A stretch of 64,000 nt of DNA from positions 124,001 through 188,000 of the forward strand of contig CALJFZ010000002.1 in NCBI GenBank assembly GCA_938074325.1, read 5' to 3'. The number at the start of each line of letters is the position of its first letter. Position 1 is the first letter of the stretch. The notes under the pieces were generated by a model. It searched no databases. It saw only the letters and a list, made by a program, of their open reading frames with translations, and had not been told where the DNA came from. Position numbers and translations under genes: made by a program. The DNA comes from an uncultured Flavobacteriales bacterium. GTDB lineage: Bacteria; Bacteroidota; Bacteroidia; Flavobacteriales_D; Sanyastnellaceae. Below are positions 26,792 through 34,807 of the stretch, piece by piece.

Positions 26792-29266
26792 ATGCTCGCA
26801 CTGGTTCGCAAGGAATTTCAAGCCTTTTTCAGCACCCTGTTGGGGTACGTTGTTGTATCTATTTTTTTGCTGTTGGCCGGGCTTTTTTTGTGGGTGTTCC
26901 CGGGCGAAACCAACGTCTTTGACGCAGGACAGGCCTCATTGGAGTCATTTTTCGTCCTCGCGCCTTGGGTGCTCATGATCGTGGTGCCCGCCATCACGAT
27001 GCGCAGTTTTTCAGAGGAGTACAGAACCGGAACCATGGAATTGCTGGCCACCAAGCCCATTTCTCCACTGGGCATTGTCGTCGCCAAATTCGCCGGTGCC
27101 TTTTCCGTCCTTGTTTTTGCCTTGTTGCCCACGTGTCTGTTCATCCCCATCATCGGGTGGTTGGGGCAGCCTATGTGGAATTTTGATGCAGGCGCATTGA
27201 AGGGAAGCTACATTGGATTGATCCTGATCAGTGCGGCCTTCACCTCGATTGGCGTGGCGGTCTCGGCGTGTTCGCGCAATCCCCTTGTGGCATACCTCGC
27301 CACGATGGTGCTCCTGGTATTCGGATTCATCGGCTTCACGGCATTGGCCAGTTTTGATTGGTTGGGAGCGTATGATTTGTTGTTCGGTCAAATCGGAATG
27401 AGCGTGCATTACCAGGCCATGAGTCGAGGACTGCTGGATTCCAGTGATTTGCTGTATTTCCTCGGCGTGTCTTCGGGCTTTTTGTGGCTTGCTCGTTGGG
27501 CCTTCATTGCTCAGCGTATTCGGTCAAAGGGATTGGCATTGGAATGGGGGCTTGGCACATGCATCCTTGTTGTGGCTGCTTGGGGGTTGTCGTGGGCATC
27601 CTTCCAAATCGACTTCACCGAAGAGAAGCGATTCACCATGACGGAGTCGACACAAGACTTGCTTCGCGGGTTAGAGGATGAGTTGTTCGTCACATGCTAT
27701 TTGTCAGGTGAATTTCCTGCCCAATGGAAGCGTTTGGAGCGCGCGATTCGTTACCAATTGGAGGACATGGCATCCACCACGGAAGGAAACCTCCGGTTTC
27801 AATTTGTGGACATCTATGAGGTTGATGACCGCCAAACCATTGGACAGAACGAGGAGAAGCTTTTGGAACAAGGGTTGAGTTATTCCCGCATTGCCTTTTC
27901 GGAATCCGGAGCGCAAGCTTTTAAAACCATTTGGCCCGCGGCGCTCATTTCGTATCGCGGCAAGACCGAACCGGTGCAGTTTTTCCGTTCAGAGATTCCT
28001 GAACCCACAGAGTCCATGATTCAAGGATCCATTAATTCCTTGGAATACGAATTGACGCGTGCGATTCGCAAATTGATTGCAATGGACAGACCGCGCATCG
28101 CCATCATCGAAGGTCACGGAGAACTTGGGGAGGCGGAAACGGCAGACTTTGTCATGGACTTGGAAACCGACTACGATGTGTTCAACGTCGAGATTGATGG
28201 TCAACTGGGCATTTTATCTGAACGCATCGATGGAATGACCCGCCGAGTCAACCGGTTTGATTTGGCCATCGTGGCCAAGCCCGATTCGGCGTTTGACCCC
28301 AAAGATCAGGTTATTCTGGACCAATTCATCATGAACGGGGGCAATGTTCTCTGGCTGGTTGATCCCATCGACGTGGATTTGGACAGTTTGGCGCTGAATT
28401 CAATGACCACTGGTGTAACAAATGAACTGGGAATCTACGATCAGTTGTTCCAGTACGGCGTGCGCTTTAACCGGAACCTCGTAATCGACTTGCAATGCGC
28501 TCCCATCGTCATGGGCGCTGGTCCGCTGGGAAACCAGCAAAACATGCAAATCTTCAATTGGTACTTTGCACCTGTTGCCATGCCGTTGGGGACTAGTCAT
28601 CCCATCACGACCAACCTCGATCCAGTCAAGTTTGATTTCGCCTCCCGATTGGATACGGTGGATGTCGGTGGAAATCTGAAGAAAACCGTGTTGCTTTCCT
28701 CCTCTGAAATGGCCAGGGAATACAAGGCACCGGTGCGTGTTTCGAGCAATATTGTGGAATTGGAGCCCGCCTATTTCAGCCAGAATTCCCTTCCCAATCA
28801 GCCGCTCGCAGTGTTAATTGAAGGGGAATTCGAATCCGCTTTCCAGCACCGGCTGCCCGACACGCTCAAAAATGACCCGGGCTTTGCTTTCCAGACCACC
28901 AGCGTTCCTACTGCTCAGATCATGATTGGTGACGGTGATATCATCCGAAATCAAGTCAAGGAAGGTCCGAATGGCCCGATGATTCTTCCATTGGGGTACG
29001 ATCGCAATGCACGTCGCGTGATTTATGACAACAAAGAGTTTTTACGCAACGCCGTCAGCTACCTATTGGACGAGTCGGCTTCCATTTCAGTTCGCTCTCG
29101 GACCATTGTGCTGAGGCCTTTGAACGCGGAGAAGTTGCGAAATGAACGCTTGGGGTGGCAGGTCACAGCAATGGGGTTGCCCATTGCACTGGTTGCTTTG
29201 CTTGGTTGGGTCTTTACTTGGCGGCGCAAGAATCGGTTTGCTAAACCATTTAATTCAGCCGCATAA
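26792..29266 (+). CDS. gldFG: Fused GldF-GldG type ABC-2 permease and auxiliary protein
   Basis: An 824-residue membrane protein joining two proteins that are separate in Flavobacterium. Residues 1-240 are an ABC-2 permease with six hydrophobic segments (LLGYVVVSIFLLLAGLFL, MIVVPAITMRSFSEEYRTGT with the typical cytosolic motif, LVAYLATMVLLVFGFIGFTA). Residues 240-824 match GldG: one helix (LGTCILVVAAWGLSWASF), the DFTEEKRFTMTEST segment, a large extracytoplasmic domain (RIAIIEGHGELGE, NGGNVLWLVDP) and a final helix (MGLPIALVALLGWVFTW). The ATPase partner (GldA-like) is not in the window. Homologues serve gliding motility or an uncharacterised exporter; which applies here is open. Confidence 0.87.
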   Translation: MLALVRKEFQAFFSTLLGYVVVSIFLLLAGLFLWVFPGETNVFDAGQASLESFFVLAPWVLMIVVPAITMRSFSEEYRTGTMELLATKPISPLGIVVAKFAGAFSVLVFALLPTCLFIPIIGWLGQPMWNFDAGALKGSYIGLILISAAFTSIGVAVSACSRNPLVAYLATMVLLVFGFIGFTALASFDWLGAYDLLFGQIGMSVHYQAMSRGLLDSSDLLYFLGVSSGFLWLARWAFIAQRIRSKGLALEWGLGTCILVVAAWGLSWASFQIDFTEEKRFTMTESTQDLLRGLEDELFVTCYLSGEFPAQWKRLERAIRYQLEDMASTTEGNLRFQFVDIYEVDDRQTIGQNEEKLLEQGLSYSRIAFSESGAQAFKTIWPAALISYRGKTEPVQFFRSEIPEPTESMIQGSINSLEYELTRAIRKLIAMDRPRIAIIEGHGELGEAETADFVMDLETDYDVFNVEIDGQLGILSERIDGMTRRVNRFDLAIVAKPDSAFDPKDQVILDQFIMNGGNVLWLVDPIDVDLDSLALNSMTTGVTNELGIYDQLFQYGVRFNRNLVIDLQCAPIVMGAGPLGNQQNMQIFNWYFAPVAMPLGTSHPITTNLDPVKFDFASRLDTVDVGGNLKKTVLLSSSEMAREYKAPVRVSSNIVELEPAYFSQNSLPNQPLAVLIEGEFESAFQHRLPDTLKNDPGFAFQTTSVPTAQIMIGDGDIIRNQVKEGPNGPMILPLGYDRNARRVIYDNKEFLRNAVSYLLDESASISVRSRTIVLRPLNAEKLRNERLGWQVTAMGLPIALVALLGWVFTWRRKNRFAKPFNSAA

Positions 29267-29275
29267 TTTCATTTC

Positions 29276-30283
29276 ATGCACAAGAATCTACGTCTGTTTT
29301 ACCTCTTGATTTTGGTTACCGCAGTGGCTGCAGGTGTTCGTTACATGGACCTCAAAGAAGCTGCGGATATCACCCGTACCGCTGAATCCTCCGAGTTTGC
29401 GGTCCAGGACACATCGTTGGTGGACAAAATCTTCATTGCAGATAAGGACGGAAATTCTGCGCTGTTGGAGCGAACAGGTGAGCGTTACTGGAAGTTGAAT
29501 GGGCTGCACTTCGCTCGAAAAGATGCGGTGGATTTATTGCTGAAAACCTTCAAGCGTGCCCGTGTTCAGCGACCGGTGCCAAAGGCTGAGTTGGATAACG
29601 TCAACCGATTGTTGGCAGGCCGAGGAAAGAAAGTTGAGATCTACCAGGGGGGAGACCGTCCTGTAAAGACTTGGTACATAGGCACCTCAACTCAAAATCA
29701 CACCGGTACCTACATGGTGCTCGCGGACGAGAATGGCCAACTCGCAGCGGAGCCGTTCATCGTTCACATGGAAGGATTCACGGGATTCCTGTCTACCCGT
29801 TTTTTCACGGAGGAACGAGAGTGGAGGTACACGGGGGTGTTCGATTATCCAGGGGCTTCCCTTAATAAAGTCGAAATCGAATCGGTGGATGCCCAAAAGG
29901 TCTATTCTATTGCCTCGGATTCAGCAGGAGTTATTTCGGTGACGGGTGGAAGGCTGGTCAATCGAATGGACACTCTTTTTTGGCAGGACCGATTCAATTT
30001 GTTCCGGAAAGTGCACCTTGAAACGTACAACAACCACTTGACTGAAACCGCTCAGGATAGCCTCCTGAATCGGGCCACACCGGCATTCAATCTGCGGGCT
30101 TGGTCCGAAGGTGATTCTGTGCCCAATCAGATCTCCCTCTACTGGAAGGCACCCGTTTCAGATACCTACGATGACAACGGAAACCTCAACCAGTGGGACG
30201 GTGCGCGCATGTACGCAGCGTACAAGGGAGAGGTGGTCTTGGTTCAGCGGTTTGTCTTTGATCCGCTTTTGCAAGGCCTCTAA
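29276..30283 (+). CDS. Membrane-anchored DUF4340-like partner of the GldFG protein
   Basis: A 335-residue protein with one N-terminal membrane helix (FYLLILVTAVAAGVRYM) and an extracytoplasmic beta-rich body. The repeated pattern of residue comparison strands (YWKLNGLHFARKDAVDLLL, RPVKTWYIGT) resembles DUF4340, a family regularly found behind ABC-2 permease and GldG genes. It starts 9 bases after that gene, so co-expression is very likely. The molecular role is unknown. The end overlaps the convergent GT2 gene by 4 bases. Confidence 0.62.
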   Translation: MHKNLRLFYLLILVTAVAAGVRYMDLKEAADITRTAESSEFAVQDTSLVDKIFIADKDGNSALLERTGERYWKLNGLHFARKDAVDLLLKTFKRARVQRPVPKAELDNVNRLLAGRGKKVEIYQGGDRPVKTWYIGTSTQNHTGTYMVLADENGQLAAEPFIVHMEGFTGFLSTRFFTEEREWRYTGVFDYPGASLNKVEIESVDAQKVYSIASDSAGVISVTGGRLVNRMDTLFWQDRFNLFRKVHLETYNNHLTETAQDSLLNRATPAFNLRAWSEGDSVPNQISLYWKAPVSDTYDDNGNLNQWDGARMYAAYKGEVVLVQRFVFDPLLQGL

Positions 30284-31305
30284 GGCAGAGGAACGTTTCG
30301 GATATTGCCTATGGTGGAATCCCTCCGCTGAAGCACCCGGACGGTGACGAATTCAAGCAGCAAGCCTTTTCCATAACCACTCAACTGCACAAAACCCGCT
30401 AACACAGCCAACCGCGCTATGCGCAAATTTCGGGTGGTCCAAGCTGCATGGTAAAACACACCGACTGTCCACGATAACAGGGGGGTTACAAAGGTCCATG
30501 CCCAAAAGTTGAGGCCAAAAGCGAATAAAGCCACAACCACGGGAATCAGTAGCAGAGTGTAGAGGAAGAATCCAACTGGCGCCCAGTGCAGCAACTTCAA
30601 CTCCTGCGGATAGAATTTTTGGATGTTGATCCGAGCCCGTCCAAAGAACTCTACCTGAGAACGAAACTGCCGAAATGACGTTCGGCGTTTGTGGTAGACG
30701 AATGCGGATGGAATGAGGTCGGATCGCAAGCCGTGCTCTTGCAGGCGAAGCGAGAACTCAATGTCCTCTCCTTTGACAGAAATCTTGTACCCACCGCTGA
30801 CATTCCACGCTTTGCGGGAGATGCCCATGTTGAAAGAGCGGGGATGAAAGGTGCCCACATGCTTCTTACCGCCTCGTATACCCCCTGTAGTGAGGGGCGA
30901 AGTCATCGAATAGCTGATGGCCTTTTGCCAAGGCGAAAAATCTGGCGACGCTGCATCTGGGCCTCCGAAGACATCGGTTTCAGGGTGTGCATCCAAATGG
31001 GCGTTTATCGCCTCAAAATAATGGGGAGGAATGATGCAATCAGAGTCAAAAACAATCATCCAATCACCCTTGGCACGCTCGAATCCGTAATTGCGGGCAA
31101 ATCCTTGCCGTTCATTCTCCTTATAGAAATACCGGACATTCAACTTATCTGCGTAGCCGTTTACAATGTGCTCTGCTTTGAGATTGCTGCCATCCTCCAC
31201 CACGATCACTTCAAAATCGGAAAACGATTGAAGCGTCAACGAAGCAAGAAGCTCGTCGATTTCTTCAGGACGATTGTAAAGCGGAACGATGACGGAGTAT
31301 TTCAT
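30280..31305 (-). CDS. Family 2 glycosyltransferase, membrane associated
   Basis: A 341-residue GT-A fold enzyme. The N-terminus has SVIVPLYNRPEEIDELLASL, VVEDGS (nucleotide site), the DxD-type metal motif VFDSDC and later GEDIEFSLRLQEHG (the ED catalytic segment). Two to three hydrophobic segments near the C-terminus (VGFFLYTLLLIPVVVALFAF, WAWTFVTPLLSWTVGVFYHA) place it at the inner membrane. The sugar donor and acceptor, for example a cell-surface polysaccharide or lipid, cannot be told. It stands alone between two plus-strand units. Confidence 0.85.
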   Translation of the reverse strand: MKYSVIVPLYNRPEEIDELLASLTLQSFSDFEVIVVEDGSNLKAEHIVNGYADKLNVRYFYKENERQGFARNYGFERAKGDWMIVFDSDCIIPPHYFEAINAHLDAHPETDVFGGPDAASPDFSPWQKAISYSMTSPLTTGGIRGGKKHVGTFHPRSFNMGISRKAWNVSGGYKISVKGEDIEFSLRLQEHGLRSDLIPSAFVYHKRRTSFRQFRSQVEFFGRARINIQKFYPQELKLLHWAPVGFFLYTLLLIPVVVALFAFGLNFWAWTFVTPLLSWTVGVFYHAAWTTRNLRIARLAVLAGFVQLSGYGKGLLLEFVTVRVLQRRDSTIGNIRNVPLP

Positions 31306-31365
31306 ACCAAAGGAGATGGACCGAAATTAACGTTGAAACGAACGGGAAGAGGAATGGCCGGCCGC

Positions 31366-31373
31366 TATATTTG
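31366..31373 (+). promoter_or_regulatory. -7 box before paaJ
   Basis: TATATTTG, a perfect TAnnTTTG match, 20 bases before the ATG at 31394. The nearest upstream TTG (31333-31335) is 30 bases away, too far to be a normal -33 element. Confidence 0.4.
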
Positions 31374-31393
31374 AATCCTACAGCGTGAATAAT

Positions 31394-32596
31394 ATGGATG
31401 CATTTATCGTAGATGGAGTTCGAACTCCCATTGGAAATTTTGGCGGAACATTGTCCCCCGTACGAGCCGATGACCTCGCGGCGCACGTGCTTCGTGAATT
31501 GCTCAACCGCAACGACAACTTGGATTCCATGTCCATTGCAGATGTGCTGATGGGGTGCGCAAACCAAGCAGGTGAAGACAATCGGAACATCGCGCGCATG
31601 GCATCGCTCCTGGCGGGCTACCCGCATCAAGTTCCTGGTGAAACCGTCAACCGACTGTGCGCCTCAGGAATGGCAGCTGCTGTGAATGCTGCGAGAATGG
31701 TAGCATCTGGAGAGGGCTCGGTGGTGGTCGCGGGCGGAGTGGAGCACATGACCCGTGGTCCTTGGGTCATGTCGAAGGCATCCAAGGCATTTGGACGCGA
31801 CAGTGCATTGCACGATTCAAGTTTTGGTTGGAGGTTCATCAATCCAAAGATGGAAGCGCTTTACGGCGTAGATGGGATGGGGCAAACAGCGGAAAACTTG
31901 GTGGATATGTATGGGATTTCGCGAGAAGACCAAGATGCATTCGCTGCATGGTCACAGCAAAAAGCCAACGCGGCAAGGGATGCTTTGGCGGAGGAAATTG
32001 TTTCAGTGTCCATTCCGCGTCGCAAACAAGAAGATTTGGTTTTTGACCAAGATGAGTTCGTCAAGCCGTCAACAACCCAGGAAGGTCTGTCAAAGCTTAG
32101 GGCCGCTTTTCGATCCAACGGGACAGTCACAGCGGGTAATGCCTCGGGCTTAAACGATGGAGCTGCAGCCCTCTTGCTTGCATCAGAGGCAGGTTTGAAA
32201 AAGCAGGGGTTGACTCCGATGACGCGGATTGTGTCATCAGGCGTTGTTGGGGTAGAGCCGCGCATCATGGGAATTGGGCCGGTAGGAGCATCCAAACTCG
32301 CACTCGAACGTGCAGGGTTGGATTTGAAAGATGTGGATCACATTGAATTGAACGAGGCCTTTGCGGCTCAAGCTCTGGCGTGTACCCGGGCCATGGGGCT
32401 TGAGGACAATGATCCGCGCGTAAACCCCCAAGGCGGTGCCATTGCCCTTGGACACCCGCTTGGTATGACGGGCGCTCGGTTGTTGCTCACCGCTTCCCGC
32501 CAACTCGTACGCCGCAAGCAGAAGTACGCCTTGGTCACACTGTGTATTGGAGTGGGGCAGGGATATGCGGTGGTACTGGAGAATTCACAAGCCTGA
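31394..32596 (+). CDS. paaJ: Thiolase, 3-oxoadipyl-CoA type (PaaJ/PcaF-like)
   Basis: A 400-residue acyl-CoA C-acetyltransferase that thiolytically splits 3-oxoacyl-CoA. Active-site elements are NRLCASGMAAA (nucleophile Cys), HIELNEAFAAQAL (Asn-Glu), GGAIALGHPLG (His) and CIGVGQG (second Cys). The segments CANQAGEDNRNIARMASLLAG and GWRFINPKMEALYGVD are typical of the PaaJ/PcaF branch that handles 3-oxoadipyl-CoA in phenylacetate or protocatechuate breakdown. The next gene is PaaY-like and paaZ is in the same window, which supports phenylacetate. A general acetoacetyl-CoA thiolase remains possible. GTG at 31385 is an alternative start. Confidence 0.86.
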   Translation: MDAFIVDGVRTPIGNFGGTLSPVRADDLAAHVLRELLNRNDNLDSMSIADVLMGCANQAGEDNRNIARMASLLAGYPHQVPGETVNRLCASGMAAAVNAARMVASGEGSVVVAGGVEHMTRGPWVMSKASKAFGRDSALHDSSFGWRFINPKMEALYGVDGMGQTAENLVDMYGISREDQDAFAAWSQQKANAARDALAEEIVSVSIPRRKQEDLVFDQDEFVKPSTTQEGLSKLRAAFRSNGTVTAGNASGLNDGAAALLLASEAGLKKQGLTPMTRIVSSGVVGVEPRIMGIGPVGASKLALERAGLDLKDVDHIELNEAFAAQALACTRAMGLEDNDPRVNPQGGAIALGHPLGMTGARLLLTASRQLVRRKQKYALVTLCIGVGQGYAVVLENSQA

Positions 32597-32604
32597 TCAA
32601 AGCT

Positions 32605-33204
32605 ATGATTCAATCTTTCAAAGGCATGGTTCCAGTGGTGCATGCGTCATCCTACATTCATCCATTGGCAGTTGTCATTGGGCATGTAACGATTGGCCCA
32701 CGATGTTACATCGGCCCCGGTGCAGTGTTGCGAGGGGATTGGGGGAAGATCATCCTCGAAGCCGGTTGCAATGTTCAGGAGAACGCGGTGCTGCACATGT
32801 TTCCGAAAGACGAGGTTCACCTGTGCGAAGGGGCTCACATTGGCCATGGTGCCATGATCCACGGTGCTACCATTGGAAGACAGGCCATGGTGGGCATGAA
32901 TGCGGTTGTACTGGACCACGCCAAAGTCGGTGCTGAAAGCATGGTAGGCGCTTTGGCCATGGTCAAGGCCCGGTCCGAATGGGAACCACGGAGCCTCATT
33001 GTTGGAAATCCCGCGAAAAAAATTGGAGATGTTTCGGATGAAATGATCGCTCATAAAATAGAAGGCACAGCCTTGTACCAAGCCCTGCCTGCGGACATGT
33101 TGGAACATGCCGAGGAAGTGCCTCCTATGCGTAATGACACTCCGGATCGAGTGGCTGATTTCCCGGATTTTGAAACGTGGCAGGAACGCCGTTTAAAGCC
33201 TTGA
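32605..33204 (+). CDS. paaY: PaaY-type hexapeptide-repeat thioesterase / gamma-carbonic-anhydrase-like protein
   Basis: A 199-residue left-handed beta-helix protein. Repeats of the [LIV]-G-x4 type run through VVIGHVTIGPRCYIGPGAVL, and the metal-binding histidines lie in AHIGHGAMIHGATIGRQAM and near HMFPKDE. VVHASSYIHPLA at the start and VGALAMVKA match PaaY, a thioesterase that removes dead-end CoA thioesters in phenylacetate degradation. It begins 8 bases after paaJ. Plain gamma-carbonic anhydrase-like proteins are the alternative. Confidence 0.83.
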   Translation: MIQSFKGMVPVVHASSYIHPLAVVIGHVTIGPRCYIGPGAVLRGDWGKIILEAGCNVQENAVLHMFPKDEVHLCEGAHIGHGAMIHGATIGRQAMVGMNAVVLDHAKVGAESMVGALAMVKARSEWEPRSLIVGNPAKKIGDVSDEMIAHKIEGTALYQALPADMLEHAEEVPPMRNDTPDRVADFPDFETWQERRLKP

Positions 33205-33205
33205 T

Positions 33206-33964
33206 GTGGGAAGGAACGGTCGCAGAAAAGTCGTTTTTAAGCAGTTCGAGGTGCGAGATGAGCACAGTGCCATGAAGGTGGGTACAGATGCTTTATTGCT
33301 GGCAACCTGGGCAAGTCTTGATGGTGCGTGTCGGATATTGGATGCGGGCACAGGCTGCGGCATCATTGCCCTGATGGCGGCACAACGCGCCCAACAGGCA
33401 GTAGTGGTGGGAGTGGAGTTGGAACCTGAGGCCGTGACTCAGGCAAGGAATAATGCAGAAAGAAGTCCCTTTTCCGATAGGGTCAGCATCATTGCATCCT
33501 CCATTCAGTCCTTCGCCTCCGAACCATTGAACCAAGGGGTTTTTGATTCTTTTTTGATCAACCCGCCATTTTTCCATGGGAAGCCCAAGTCGCCCGACCC
33601 CGCACGGAATTTGGCGCGGCACGACGATGCATTGCCGTTACAAGATTTGGTTGTCTCGGCCAGAAAATTGCTGCGTGAACGAGGCCAATTGCAAATCGTA
33701 TGGCCGTTCGACCGATGGGAGGAGCTTAAAGAAGAAGCCCAAAGGGCGGGATTTCAATTGGTTCGCTTCGCCACTGTTCAAGGGCGACCTGAAACCGAGG
33801 TGACGCGTGTGCTCAGCCAATGGTGTTCATCGGGCAATGCAGACGTTGAGCCCGAAAAGGAAGTGATTTGTATAGAGCAAGGACAACGGAATGACGGTCC
33901 GCCCCGGCACACATCGCGCTACAAGGAGCTGCTGGGAGATTTTGTGGTAGACTGGCCAGCCTGA
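33206..33964 (+). CDS. trmN6: tRNA1(Val) adenine-37 N6-methyltransferase
   Basis: A 252-residue SAM-dependent methyltransferase. The N-terminus FKQFEVRDEHSAMKVGTDAL is characteristic of TrmN6 (YfiC), followed by motif I LDAGTGCGIIALM, GVELEPEAV and the N6-adenine catalytic motif INPPFF. GTG at 33206 is the only start that keeps this N-terminus, and it overlaps the stretch TGATGTG right after the paaY stop. It is third in the paaJ-paaY-trmN6 unit although it has no link to phenylacetate. Confidence 0.9.
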   Translation: MGRNGRRKVVFKQFEVRDEHSAMKVGTDALLLATWASLDGACRILDAGTGCGIIALMAAQRAQQAVVVGVELEPEAVTQARNNAERSPFSDRVSIIASSIQSFASEPLNQGVFDSFLINPPFFHGKPKSPDPARNLARHDDALPLQDLVVSARKLLRERGQLQIVWPFDRWEELKEEAQRAGFQLVRFATVQGRPETEVTRVLSQWCSSGNADVEPEKEVICIEQGQRNDGPPRHTSRYKELLGDFVVDWPA

Positions 33965-33974
33965 CTGGTATGGT

Positions 33975-34367
33975 TCAGGCTCCCAAGACTTGTTTCAAGC
34001 GATCGACCTGTGCAGCCCACAATTCTTTTGCGTCGTCAATCTCGTCTTCTTCAGCAAAGTCAGTAACAACCAGCGCAGTGTCTCCAGTCAGGTCGTCAAT
34101 TTTGATGCGGAACTCGAAGAAACTGTTGATCCCTTCTTCCTCGTCCTCGAGCCATCGAAACTTCGCAAACTCGTCGCGTTTTTTGGAGATGAGTCGGGCG
34201 CTTTCTTCGCTGCCGTCCCAGATGAAGATGTGGACGTCCTTCTTGATGTTGACGTCATCACAAAACCATTCCGACAAACCGCTTGGGGTGCTGAAAATGT
34301 TAAAGAGCACACCCTTCGAGCTATTGATTGGGATTTCAATCTGAAATTTTTCTTTCTCCATCTCCAT
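33975..34367 (-). CDS. START-like (SRPBCC superfamily) domain protein
   Basis: About 130 residues forming one START-like/AHSA1-type domain: KFQIEIPINSSKGVLFNIFS, PSGLSEWFCDDVNI, IFIWDGSEESARL and DTALVVTDFAEEDE. Small proteins of this pattern are widespread and nearly universal in Bacteroidota but have no assigned function. ATG at 34367 or 34361 both fit; the open frame extends further upstream without a good leader. Its end is 10 bases from the convergent trmN6 stop. Confidence 0.75.
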   Translation of the reverse strand: MEMEKEKFQIEIPINSSKGVLFNIFSTPSGLSEWFCDDVNIKKDVHIFIWDGSEESARLISKKRDEFAKFRWLEDEEEGINSFFEFRIKIDDLTGDTALVVTDFAEEDEIDDAKELWAAQVDRLKQVLGA

Positions 34368-34477
34368 AAAATCGGGATTAGCAAGATACTTCAAATCGAA
34401 GCAACTGAAGGGGCAATTAGTGAAATTTGTAGGCCTTACAGAGATTCTATTCTTGTGAACTATATTTGCGCCCGCTT

Positions 34478-34551
34478 GGCGGGATAGCTCAGCCGGTTAG
34501 AGCGCAGGATTCATAATCCTGAGGTCGAGAGTTCGAGTCTCTCTCCCGCTA
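34478..34551 (+). tRNA. tRNA-Met (anticodon CAU), elongator type
   Basis: A 74-base cloverleaf: acceptor 34478-34484 with 34544-34550 (one G-U pair at the end), D arm with AGCCGGTTA loop, anticodon stem CAGGA/TCCTG around TTCATAA (anticodon CAT at 34512-34514), variable AGGTC, T arm GAGAG-TTCGAGT-CTCTC, discriminator A. No encoded CCA. It lacks the C1-A72 mismatch and the GGG/CCC stem of an initiator tRNA. Lysidine-type tRNA-Ile cannot be fully excluded because it shares the CAT anticodon. Confidence 0.93.
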
Positions 34552-34557
34552 CGACTA

Positions 34558-34587
34558 AAAGCCATCAACTTCGGTTGGTGGCTTTTT
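34558..34587 (+). terminator. Rho-independent terminator after tRNA-Met
   Basis: Arms 34558-34569 and 34574-34585 pair over 12 positions (one G-T) around a TTCG loop and run into TTTTT. It lies 6 bases after the tRNA. Confidence 0.85.
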
Positions 34588-34807
34588 CATTTTTAGCGTG
34601 TCAAACGGGTACGATTGGAGAAGAAGGGGCCCAATTGACATCCTGAGAGGTGCAGATGAATGAACCTTTTTCAACAGGTTGCGGGAAGTGTCATTGGTAC
34701 AGTTTATTTTCGCTGCGCCCTAATGTTTTGGCACTTCTTAGGCGACCTATTGCATCGCGTAAAATTTACCGTGCAGCGCCACCTATACCTTTGACCTGAT
34801 TGTTTCG
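34588..34807 (+). promoter_or_regulatory. Intergenic control region of the beta-glucan operon with -7 box
   Basis: About 220 bases between the tRNA terminator and the phosphorylase gene. TACCTTTG at 34786-34793 matches TAnnTTTG exactly and lies 14 bases before the ATG at 34808. The only nearby TTG (34750-34752) is too far for a -33 element, which may point to activator-dependent transcription. I see no other gene; a 46-codon open frame inside it was not accepted. Confidence 0.45.

Noticed and set aside
34478-34551. Initiator tRNA-fMet or tRNA-Ile2 instead of elongator tRNA-Met
   Set aside because: Acceptor end pairs (no C1-A72 mismatch) and anticodon stem lacks the three G-C pairs of an initiator; body resembles elongator Met, although lysidine modification cannot be seen in DNA.
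34655-34798. 46-codon plus-strand open frame between tRNA-Met and the phosphorylase gene
   Set aside because: It runs through the TACCTTTG promoter box and has random-looking composition; judged spurious.
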